Below, piece after piece: positions 14,844 to 20,148 of a stretch of DNA of 20,148 nucleotides. Position 1 is the first letter of the stretch, and the number at the start of each line of letters is the position of its first letter. A program made the position numbers and the translations under genes. The notes beneath the pieces are model-generated. The model saw nothing but the letters and a program-made list of their open reading frames with translations, had not been told where the DNA came from and ran no database searches. Source of the stretch: a virus; IMG/VR virus record IMGVR_UViG_3300037042_002387, positions 1 through 20,148 of that record, one strand, 5' to 3'.

Positions 14844-15005
14844 ATCAATAAATACCAGTATTTCACAAAAAGTTTTTCGTTGGGGAAAAATAATCTTAAA
14901 AAGTCATAGGACTTATTTTTAGGGGTCAAGGTTCAACGATCTACCCATGACCTATGTGAAGATATATGTGGAGGTAAAAGTGTCTTAAATCCCTTAAAAA
15001 TATTT

Positions 15006-15170
15006 TTAATAATTTACTTGTTTATTATTTAACTTTTTTAGACGCTCACTATATTTATAATTGTAGTTGAACTGACAGGCAAGGTTCAATATCGCCCAAA
15101 GGGTATAATCGGCACGGAACGAGAGTATGGGTCTTACAGGTGGATAAATCCAAATAGGAAATTGAGACAT
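15006..15170 (-). CDS. Possible small minus-strand gene or gene remnant
   Basis: 54 residues from an ATG at 15170. The frame stays open upstream to about 15225 without another ATG, with a TTG at 15191. The sequence SQFPIWIYPPVRPILSFRAD then YTLWAILNLACQFNYNYKYS and a basic end (ERLKKLNNKQVNY) looks more protein-like than a random frame, and nothing lies opposite it. There is no promoter or family match I can point to, and the GC-richer DNA could equally be a structured RNA or the tail of a gene from elsewhere. Confidence 0.2.
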   Translation of the reverse strand: MSQFPIWIYPPVRPILSFRADYTLWAILNLACQFNYNYKYSERLKKLNNKQVNY

Positions 15171-15282
15171 ACCTGCTACAAAAAAGGTCAATAATGGATA
15201 GTAAGATATGGGGGAATGGAACTGGTCTTATGAAACTTATTGGGTGAGGTGTAAAAAAATAGGGAACTAGAGGTCTGCTTAA

Positions 15283-15314
15283 TTGGTATTTAATTGAAAA
15301 TTATTTATACTTTG
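15283..15314 (+). promoter_or_regulatory. Promoter-like site before 15353
   Basis: TTGG at 15283-15286, 19-nt spacer, TATACTTTG at 15306-15314. It has the same extended -7 form (TA, three bases, TTTG) as the site at 11870. Confidence 0.4.
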
Positions 15315-15352
15315 ATTATGAACAGAAAAATCAAACAAAACAATAACAAAAA

Positions 15353-15544
15353 ATGAGAGCACTAAAATACTACACAGACCACGAAGGTACAGAATACCTT
15401 GAAATTCAAAAATTAGATAATGAACAATTTGAAATAGAGGTTGGAGAACATTATACTGTAAATCACTATACACATACAATTTATCTAACAAAGGATTCAA
15501 TGAAAAAATTGGTAAAGGATTTAACTGAATTTATTGATGAATGA
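15353..15544 (+). CDS. Small protein, unknown function
   Basis: 63 residues: MRALKYYTDHEGTEYLEIQK, a beta-like middle (FEIEVGEHYTVNHYTHTIYL) and a helical acidic end (MKKLVKDLTEFIDE). A 12-codon frame (ATG 15318) ends with its TGA overlapping this ATG, so translation may be coupled to a leader peptide. Promoter-like site at 15283-15314. No recognised family. Confidence 0.6.
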   Translation: MRALKYYTDHEGTEYLEIQKLDNEQFEIEVGEHYTVNHYTHTIYLTKDSMKKLVKDLTEFIDE

Positions 15545-15581
15545 GCACCTACTACCATTTCAAAGAGGTAATGAATCGAAA

Positions 15582-15710
15582 ATGAGTTCAATAGATAGAA
15601 TGCTAATTCATCAGGAATGGTTAAAACAACAGCATGAAGAAATTAGACAAAGGATTCAATCAAAGATTAAAGTTGAAGAGAAGCCTGTGATTGGATTTAT
15701 CAAAGACTAG
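15582..15710 (+). CDS. Very small helical protein, unknown function
   Basis: 42 residues: MSSIDRMLIHQEWLKQQHEE, IRQRIQSKIKVEEKPVIGFI, KD. One charged helix followed by a short tail. A 14-residue frame (15541-15585) bridges the previous gene and this one, overlapping the stop of one and the start (ATGA) of the other, which suggests chained translation. Small, but it fills an otherwise empty gap and keeps an uninterrupted frame. Confidence 0.5.
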   Translation: MSSIDRMLIHQEWLKQQHEEIRQRIQSKIKVEEKPVIGFIKD

Positions 15711-15730
15711 TAATTTCTATATTTACTGGT

Positions 15731-15997
15731 ATGACTACCGAACAAAAAATTATAGATTTATTAGATGGGAAATACCAGTATGAGAATCTTGAATACTTTG
15801 AGTTAGATGAAGAACAAAGAGATATGATAGCAAAAACTATTGTAGATGAGTTCTTTTGGAAAATGAAAATAGATGAAGGATACAGACAATTCTATCTTGA
15901 ATTCATTGATTTTAGAATACAAGAATTACTCAAGGAAGAGAAATACGAAGCAACAGATCTGTATAAAAGATTAAAATTACAAATTATTTCAAAATAA
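15731..15997 (+). CDS. Small helical protein, unknown function
   Basis: 88 residues, rich in Glu, Lys, Tyr and Phe: MTTEQKIIDLLDGKYQYENL, ELDEEQRDMIAKTIVDEFFW, then LEFIDFRIQELLKEEKYEAT. Predicted to be all-alpha. A TATATTTA-like box (15718-15725) lies just before the ATG, and TACTGGTAT, the inverse of a motif seen at 14853 and 15773, spans the start codon. No recognised family. Confidence 0.6.
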   Translation: MTTEQKIIDLLDGKYQYENLEYFELDEEQRDMIAKTIVDEFFWKMKIDEGYRQFYLEFIDFRIQELLKEEKYEATDLYKRLKLQIISK

Positions 15998-16021
15998 TAT
16001 TGATACTTATACAATACTTAC

Positions 16022-16031
16022 TATATTTATA
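16022..16031 (+). promoter_or_regulatory. TATATTTATA motif before the HTH gene
   Basis: Exact TATATTTATA, 12 nt before the ATG at 16044, with a TTG at 16000-16002 and a 19-nt spacer. This copy fits the Bacteroidetes promoter geometry best among the TATATTTATA sites. Confidence 0.45.
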
Positions 16032-16043
16032 AAAAACAATATT

Positions 16044-16295
16044 ATGGAAATTTCTAATAGAAACGAAAAAAGAATTTATGATTTGATTATCAATGAAATC
16101 AACAAGAGAGGAATAAAATATACAGATATCACCAATGTAGAAATTGGTAGGATATTAGAAATTAGTCCCATCACAGCCAGAGATAAAGTCCTCAAACTTA
16201 TCAAACAAAATCATTTAACTAGTCTAGTTAATCATTTTGATGAAAACAACAAATACTTCCATAGGAAACTATTTAAGGGAGAGACACCTGGCTAA
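16044..16295 (+). CDS. Small helix-turn-helix DNA-binding protein
   Basis: 83 residues. Residues 8-60 read as a winged-helix/HTH domain: helix 1 EKRIYDLIINEINKRG, then VEIGRILEISPITARDKVLK as the HTH (VEIGRILEIS, turn, PITARDKVLKLIK), then a beta wing with KYFHRKLF. This resembles the replication-initiator or MarR-like HTH of small phage regulators. The sigma-like frame follows in the same reading frame after one TAA and seven codons, so the two may work together. Target unknown. Best guess is a transcription regulator of phage genes. Confidence 0.6.
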   Translation: MEISNRNEKRIYDLIINEINKRGIKYTDITNVEIGRILEISPITARDKVLKLIKQNHLTSLVNHFDENNKYFHRKLFKGETPG

Positions 16296-16316
16296 ATTTA
16301 CAAAAATGGGGAAATT

Positions 16317-16802
16317 TTGATTAACACTTGGATTGAAAACAACATTGAAGAAATAAAGAAAATTTGTAGTAGCATCACTCGTGGAGAAGATAGCGAGGAT
16401 CTACTACAATTATCTATTGAGCAATTCCTCAACAATAAAAAAGTCCCTACAATACCAGACAAAGAAAAACTATTTTTCTTTACACGAATAGTTAGAAATA
16501 ACTACAATTCCAAAAGTTCCCCCTACTACCATCAATATAAGAAATTCCAATTTACCAGTATCGAGAATATTGAAATTGAGTATTTAGAAGAAGAAGAACC
16601 CATCATAACATTAGATTGGGTCTATGATGAATTAAAGAAACTAGATTGGTATTACCAAAGAATGATGGAGATGTATATTGAAGAAGGATGTAGCATTACA
16701 AAACTATCTCAACGCACAACAATTCCACTTAATTCAGTTTCAAGGGACATCAATAAAATTAGAAAAATATTAAAAGAAAAAAGGAATGAGTTGCGGCTGT
16801 AA
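16317..16802 (+). CDS. Sigma-70-like RNA polymerase sigma factor (phage type)
   Basis: 161 residues starting at TTG 16317. The nearest ATG (16306) is in another frame and hits a stop after four codons, and the first in-frame ATG is too far inside. Residues 5-55 resemble region 2 of small sigma factors (DSEDLLQLSIEQFL, then FFFTRIVRNNYNS); residues 100-155 resemble region 4, a HTH (LKKLDWYYQRMMEMYIEEGC, SITKLSQRTTIPLNSVSRDI, NKIRKILKEK). The acidic linker (YLEEEEPI) joins them. It may direct host RNA polymerase to phage promoters. Immediately upstream is a DNA-binding HTH gene; downstream genes of the packaging module overlap in sequence. A small-terminase or regulator role is less likely. Confidence 0.6.
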   Translation: MINTWIENNIEEIKKICSSITRGEDSEDLLQLSIEQFLNNKKVPTIPDKEKLFFFTRIVRNNYNSKSSPYYHQYKKFQFTSIENIEIEYLEEEEPIITLDWVYDELKKLDWYYQRMMEMYIEEGCSITKLSQRTTIPLNSVSRDINKIRKILKEKRNELRL

Positions 16803-17082
16803 AAAAAACACTATGAAAGAAGAAAAAATAGTCCCGAAGGGTATAACACCAATTCAAGTAGTTCAGGTCTCCAGCACCTCTCTAAATTACTCTATTGAAG
16901 AAGTAATAAGAGCGAAGGACTACCTCAACTCAAAAGATAAAAAAGAATTAGAAAGAGATTTTGTATATCAACTACTAATCAGGACAGGAGGTCCAGCAAT
17001 CTACGGATACTGCGATCTAGTTTGTATGAAGGATATAAAGAACCATATTGATAAATTAGATAAACAATTACAAAATGGCTAA
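16786..17082 (+). CDS. Small protein with N-terminal CxC motif, unknown function
   Basis: 98 residues. The start ATG overlaps the last 17 nt of the sigma-like gene. It opens MSCGCKKN, an N-terminal CxC-Lys pattern common in small phage proteins of Bacteroidetes. A conserved-looking core (YSIEEVIRAKDYLNSKDKKE, DFVYQLLIRTGGPAIYGYCD) follows, then a helical end. An alternative start is the Met at 16813 (MKEEKIV), which would drop the Cys pair. Its 3' end overlaps the small terminase start by 8 nt, so it belongs to the packaging operon. Confidence 0.6.
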   Translation: MSCGCKKNTMKEEKIVPKGITPIQVVQVSSTSLNYSIEEVIRAKDYLNSKDKKELERDFVYQLLIRTGGPAIYGYCDLVCMKDIKNHIDKLDKQLQNG

Positions 17083-17527
17083 ACGAAATTATAAACCAAC
17101 TGGTAATCCCATTGGAAGACCATTACTGACATTAGACCAGTTCCCAAAAGATTGGAAAGAACAACTAGTTAAGATGGGGGAACAGGGAATGTTAGATGTA
17201 GATATCAAAGCATATCTTAATATATCAAATGATACATTCACTCGTTTATTGAATGATGAACCTGAATTTTTGGAAATCGTTTCACGCATGAGGACTTTAT
17301 CTCATACTTGGTGGATAAACATTTCAAGGAACTCATTTGCTAATGGAACATCAAAACAGGTAAATTCACAATTATACAGTTTGATACTCCGTAATAGATT
17401 CAAGGACGAATGGAATGCTGAATCCAAAATTGATATTACAACTCAAGGTGAGAAGATAGATTCGAATAAAAAGATTGAAGTAGAAATTATTAGAAAATCC
17501 ATAGATGGAGAGCAAAACAAAAATTAA
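17075..17527 (+). CDS. Small terminase subunit-like protein
   Basis: 150 residues. An N-terminal basic stretch with GNPIGRPLLTLDQFPKDWKE is followed by a HTH-like segment (MLDVDIKAYLNISNDTFTRL) and a helical region with LSHTWWINISRNSFANG and VNSQLYSLILRNRFKDEWN. The order GRP, HTH with SNDTF, WW, then NRF is one I associate with small terminases of Bacteroidetes phages, where the domain binds the packaging site. The C-terminal tail is charged. The position two genes before the large terminase supports the call. The methyltransferase start lies inside its last 23 nt. Confidence 0.65.
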   Translation: MAKRNYKPTGNPIGRPLLTLDQFPKDWKEQLVKMGEQGMLDVDIKAYLNISNDTFTRLLNDEPEFLEIVSRMRTLSHTWWINISRNSFANGTSKQVNSQLYSLILRNRFKDEWNAESKIDITTQGEKIDSNKKIEVEIIRKSIDGEQNKN

Positions 17528-18965
17528 TATAGATTTAAGATTAGGGGATTGTTTGGAGGTATTGAAGACAATACCAGATAATTCAGTTGATAGTGTGGTT
17601 ACGGATCCACCATACGGAATTGGGTTTATGAATAAGGAATGGGATAATCCCCAAAAACACATAGAACTAATTGAGAGAGAAACAAAGAGGTCTCTCGAAA
17701 GATTTGATGATGGTAAAAGTCCTGTTAAAGGTGGGTTCTCAAAAGGAGTTCAACCAGGTCTTCCAATAGGTGGAGCAAAGGAAGGTAAGTGGTTTCAGGA
17801 TTGGTGTGAGATATGGGCTCGTGAATGTTATAGAATATTGAAGCCAGGAGGACACGCATTATCATTTTCAGCACCAAGAACATATCACAGAATGGCTACA
17901 GCATTTGAGGATAGTGGTTTCCAAATCAGAGACCAAATTATGTGGGTATTCGGATCGGGATTTCCTAAAAGTCATAATATCGGTAAAGCAATAGATAAGA
18001 TTGAAGGGAATGAGAGAGAGGTAGTTGGAGAAAAGAAGAATAAGATAAATCTAAACGCAACAAAAGAAGGGGATAAATCCTTCTATGAAAACGCTTGGCA
18101 GAATAAAGATTATGTTGATTTACCTATTACAAAAGGTAATAGTGAATGGGAAGGTTGGGGAACAGCACTCAAACCAGCACACGAACCAATAGTGATGGCA
18201 AGAAAACCATTAAGTGAAAAGTCCATCGCAGAGAATGTATTGAAACACGGAACAGGTGGAATCAATATTGATGGTTCAAGGATTGATGTAAGTGAAAGTG
18301 AAAAGGTAAAAACAGAAGGACACATTAGAAAAGGAAATGTTATTGGTGATGAAAGAACATCAGTAGCAGCAGGACAATTTGGAGATGGAGCATTCGTAGC
18401 AGGAACAGATTTAACTAATGGTAGATTTCCTGCAAACATAATCTTTGATGAAGAGGCGGGACAACTATTGGACGAACAGAGTGGTAAGTCAAAGACCAAA
18501 GCAAACAAGAATTACAAACACTCAAACACAGAAACAGAATCAAATACATTTACAGGTAGAGGAACATATACTCCAAGAGAAGATGAAGGTGGAGCAAGTA
18601 GATTTTTCTATTGTCCCAAGACATCAAAAAAAGATAGGAACGAAGGGTTAGTAGTTGAAAAAGAAAAAAACAAAAGACCTATTGGTGTAGCATTTAATAA
18701 TGAAGATGACCTATTCCAACAAGGTACTGGCAACAATCATCCTACGGTAAAGCCTACTGACCTGATGAGATACTTAATCAATCTTGTAACCCCACCAAAT
18801 GGAACAACATTAGATCCGTTCATGGGATCGGGTTCAACAGGTAAAGCAGCAATCAGGTGTGGGGTCAATTTTATAGGAATTGAAAAGGAACAGGAATACA
18901 TGGATATAGCAAAAGCAAGAATAGAACACGAACAGAATAAACCAGTACAACAATCATTATTCTAA
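17505..18965 (+). CDS. DNA methyltransferase, beta class (N6-adenine or N4-cytosine)
   Basis: 486 residues. Motif IV, DPPYG, is at 34-38 and motif I, DPFMGSGSTG, at 437-446; motif IV before motif I makes this beta class (N6_N4_Mtase family). After motif IV come WFQDWCEIWARECYRILKPG and GGHALSFSAPRTYHRMA; HPTVKPTDLMRYLINLV precedes motif I. The long central part (about 150-400) with KPAHEPIVMARKPLSEKSIA is the target-recognition region and is specific to this type. It transfers a methyl group from SAM to a base in DNA. No restriction partner is visible, so it is an orphan enzyme, probably for protection from host restriction. It sits between the two terminase genes, overlapping the small one, so modification and packaging are expressed together. 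Confidence 0.9.
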   Translation: MESKTKINIDLRLGDCLEVLKTIPDNSVDSVVTDPPYGIGFMNKEWDNPQKHIELIERETKRSLERFDDGKSPVKGGFSKGVQPGLPIGGAKEGKWFQDWCEIWARECYRILKPGGHALSFSAPRTYHRMATAFEDSGFQIRDQIMWVFGSGFPKSHNIGKAIDKIEGNEREVVGEKKNKINLNATKEGDKSFYENAWQNKDYVDLPITKGNSEWEGWGTALKPAHEPIVMARKPLSEKSIAENVLKHGTGGINIDGSRIDVSESEKVKTEGHIRKGNVIGDERTSVAAGQFGDGAFVAGTDLTNGRFPANIIFDEEAGQLLDEQSGKSKTKANKNYKHSNTETESNTFTGRGTYTPREDEGGASRFFYCPKTSKKDRNEGLVVEKEKNKRPIGVAFNNEDDLFQQGTGNNHPTVKPTDLMRYLINLVTPPNGTTLDPFMGSGSTGKAAIRCGVNFIGIEKEQEYMDIAKARIEHEQNKPVQQSLF

Positions 18966-19138
18966 TGCCAAGAAGTAAAGTAAGAGGTGGTCGTAAAGCC
19001 CACAACAAAAGAGTCAAAGACAGAAATGAAAAACTACAAACTGTCTGGCAAAAAGCAGTAAATTTTGCTCATAAGAAACATAACGAACTAAAAGCACAGG
19101 CAGAGAATCAACCTGTGGAAATAAAAGTTAAAGAGTAA
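18965..19138 (+). CDS. Small basic protein before the large terminase
   Basis: 57 residues, very basic: MPRSKVRGGRKAHNKRVKDR, NEKLQTVWQKAVNFAHKKHN, then ELKAQAENQPVEIKVKE. The ATG overlaps the methyltransferase stop (TAATG). The start MPRSKVRGGxKAHxKRV is a pattern I associate with small proteins next to terminases in Bacteroidetes phages. Likely nucleic-acid-binding, perhaps a packaging accessory. Function is not known. Confidence 0.6.
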   Translation: MPRSKVRGGRKAHNKRVKDRNEKLQTVWQKAVNFAHKKHNELKAQAENQPVEIKVKE

Positions 19139-19141
19139 GAT

Positions 19142-20148
19142 TTGAAGATACAAACTACCAAGACCTTCGAAGACCTCCTGAATACTAATTATAGAAATTA
19201 TGTATTTCAGGGGTCTTCTCGTGCTGGTAAAACTTATAACATCATTTTATGGATGGTTATAAACATTCTCAATGAAGAGAACAAAGTATATTCAATAGTT
19301 CGTAAAACCCTCCCCGCACTCAAAGCATCAGTCCTCCGAGATCTAAAAGATATTCTTAACAAGTTAGATTTATATGACCCAAACAAGTGGCACACAGTTG
19401 ATGGATATGTTGAAATTGGAACTAATGTAATCGAGTGGTTCTCTCTCGATACGGAAGAGCGTGTCAGGGGTCGTAAAAGAGATGTATGTTTTGTGAATGA
19501 GGCAACAGAAATAACCTATGATGAATATGTCCAATTAAATCTACGAACATCAGAGAGGATGATATTGGATTTCAACCCATCATTATGGCAATCTTGGTTA
19601 TATGATTTGGATGGACAACCTGATACTTTTTATACAATCGTAACTTATAACGACAATCCCTTCCTACCCCAAAATCAAGTTGATGAAATTGAGAAACTCA
19701 AGACCAGAGACCAAAACCTGTGGAGGGTATTTGGATTGGGTGAGAAGGGTATTCCAACAAGGGTGGTATTCAACCATCAACAGATATACGATGACCTCCC
19801 CAAATCAGCAAAACTACTTGGATATGGGTGTGATATTGGTTTCAATGACCCCAACACATTAGTTAAGATTTATAAGGATGGGGAATCAATCTATTGTGAG
19901 GAACTATTGTATTTGAGAAATACAACCATATCTGACTTAATCTATAAGATTAAGGATTTGGGTCTCAATTTAACAGATGACTTTATTGTAGATTCAGCAG
20001 CACCCCAAGCAATAGCGGAGATGTCCCGAGCAGGAATCAACGCAAAACCAGTAAAGAAGGATACAATCCTATCAGGTATCGACCAAATCAAAAGACACAA
20101 TTTGTTTATCCATAAGGACTCACTCAATTTACAAATGGAGTTAAACTC
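19142..20148 (+). CDS. Terminase large subunit, N-terminal 335 residues (continues past the window)
   Basis: Starts at TTG 19142. The preceding stop of the basic protein (TAA 19136-19138) is in frame, and the first in-frame ATG would remove the Walker A motif, so TTG is almost certainly the start. Walker A GSSRAGKT is at 24-31, Walker B VCFVNEA at 115-121, coupling-motif-like DFNP at 143-146. The nuclease domain begins about residue 226 with GCDIGFNDPNTLV (catalytic-type Asp231) and continues FIVDSAAPQAIAEM (Asp284). This is the ATP-driven motor and nuclease that fills proheads (Terminase_3/6-like). The gene is open to the right edge, so the C-terminal part is missing. Confidence 0.92.
   Translation, partial: MKIQTTKTFEDLLNTNYRNYVFQGSSRAGKTYNIILWMVINILNEENKVYSIVRKTLPALKASVLRDLKDILNKLDLYDPNKWHTVDGYVEIGTNVIEWFSLDTEERVRGRKRDVCFVNEATEITYDEYVQLNLRTSERMILDFNPSLWQSWLYDLDGQPDTFYTIVTYNDNPFLPQNQVDEIEKLKTRDQNLWRVFGLGEKGIPTRVVFNHQQIYDDLPKSAKLLGYGCDIGFNDPNTLVKIYKDGESIYCEELLYLRNTTISDLIYKIKDLGLNLTDDFIVDSAAPQAIAEMSRAGINAKPVKKDTILSGIDQIKRHNLFIHKDSLNLQMELN

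Larger units (their letters stand above)
14844..15352. other. 0.5 kb stretch without a convincing gene; inverted repeats and higher GC
   Basis: Seen here: AATAC-CA-GTATT at 14851-14862; a hairpin AAAAAGTC-atag-GACTTATTTTT at 14899-14920 that could terminate transcripts in either direction; nested pairs CATAGG/CCTATG and GGTCA/TGACC at about 14905-14956; a TATATTTATA motif at 15050-15059; two copies of CAAGGTTCAA (14927, 15080); and a block at about 15065-15170 with visibly more G and C than its surroundings, including GCCC-aaa-GGGT. No tRNA fold fits. Candidates are a structured RNA, a replication or regulatory region, or the remnant of a minus-strand gene. Confidence 0.4.

Noticed and set aside
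14890-15060. Possible group I intron core (GAAGATATA)
   Set aside because: Only one short match; no P3/P7 pairing or split gene around it, and both flanking genes are intact.
15060-15170. Possible tRNA (AAGGTTCAA resembling a T-arm)
   Set aside because: Neither copy of GGTTCAA has pairing T-stem arms, and no acceptor or anticodon stems fit around them.
18110-18508. Long minus-strand frame inside the methyltransferase
   Set aside because: The methyltransferase frame is clearly coding there; the opposite frame has Cys/Pro/Ser-rich composition typical of a shadow.

Overview
The window is a piece of a double-stranded DNA tailed phage (or prophage) whose host is most likely in the Bacteroidetes/Flavobacteria. 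Three things point there. The DNA is AT-rich and most genes lack a Shine-Dalgarno sequence, having A/T-rich leaders instead. Several intergenic sites fit the Bacteroidetes promoter form TTTG, about 19-21 nt, then TAnnTTTG. The structural proteins (XkdF-type protease with IEAISLVSKPAH and GACWEGYEAIG signatures, DUF6712-like adaptor, delta-60 repeat propeller) are of types I associate with Bacteroidetes phages. Almost everything is on the + strand. Both ends cut through genes: a tail tape-measure gene at the left and the large terminase gene at the right.

Layout. 1-11694 is the virion module: tape measure C-terminus, a chimeric MuF-like/XkdF head protease, a scaffold-like acidic coiled-coil protein, the major capsid protein, a probable tail tube protein, a Thr/Pro-linker structural protein, the portal, a head-tail adaptor, a membrane-anchored coiled-coil protein, a Cys-rich protein and a seven-bladed propeller likely to be an adhesin. 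A strong terminator follows. 11898-14406 is a bank of eight small, mostly acidic, unrecognised genes. From 12501 on, each has its own promoter-like site, mostly written into the 3' end of the gene before it, and several share nearly identical 5' leaders and a C-terminal VESE or LPS ending. 14421-14843 is the one convincing minus-strand gene, a zinc-finger protein. 14844-15352 is a 0.5 kb stretch with no convincing gene but with inverted repeats and higher GC. 15353-16802 holds small early-type genes, an HTH protein and a sigma-70-like factor. 16786-20148 is the packaging module: small Cys-containing protein, small terminase, a beta-class DNA methyltransferase, a small basic protein and the large terminase.

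How it fits together (inference). Small genes under host-type promoters would be expressed early. The HTH and sigma-like proteins are candidates for switching transcription, possibly to a second motif, TATATTTATA, found just upstream of the protease, portal and HTH genes. The methyltransferase probably protects phage DNA from host restriction. The structural genes run in an order that differs from the usual terminase-portal-protease-capsid-tail layout: here tape measure precedes protease, capsid and portal, and the terminase comes last.

The most unusual part is the promoter-cassette array at about 12440-14130, which looks like a platform for gaining and losing small genes by recombination between repeated gene-end/promoter/leader units.
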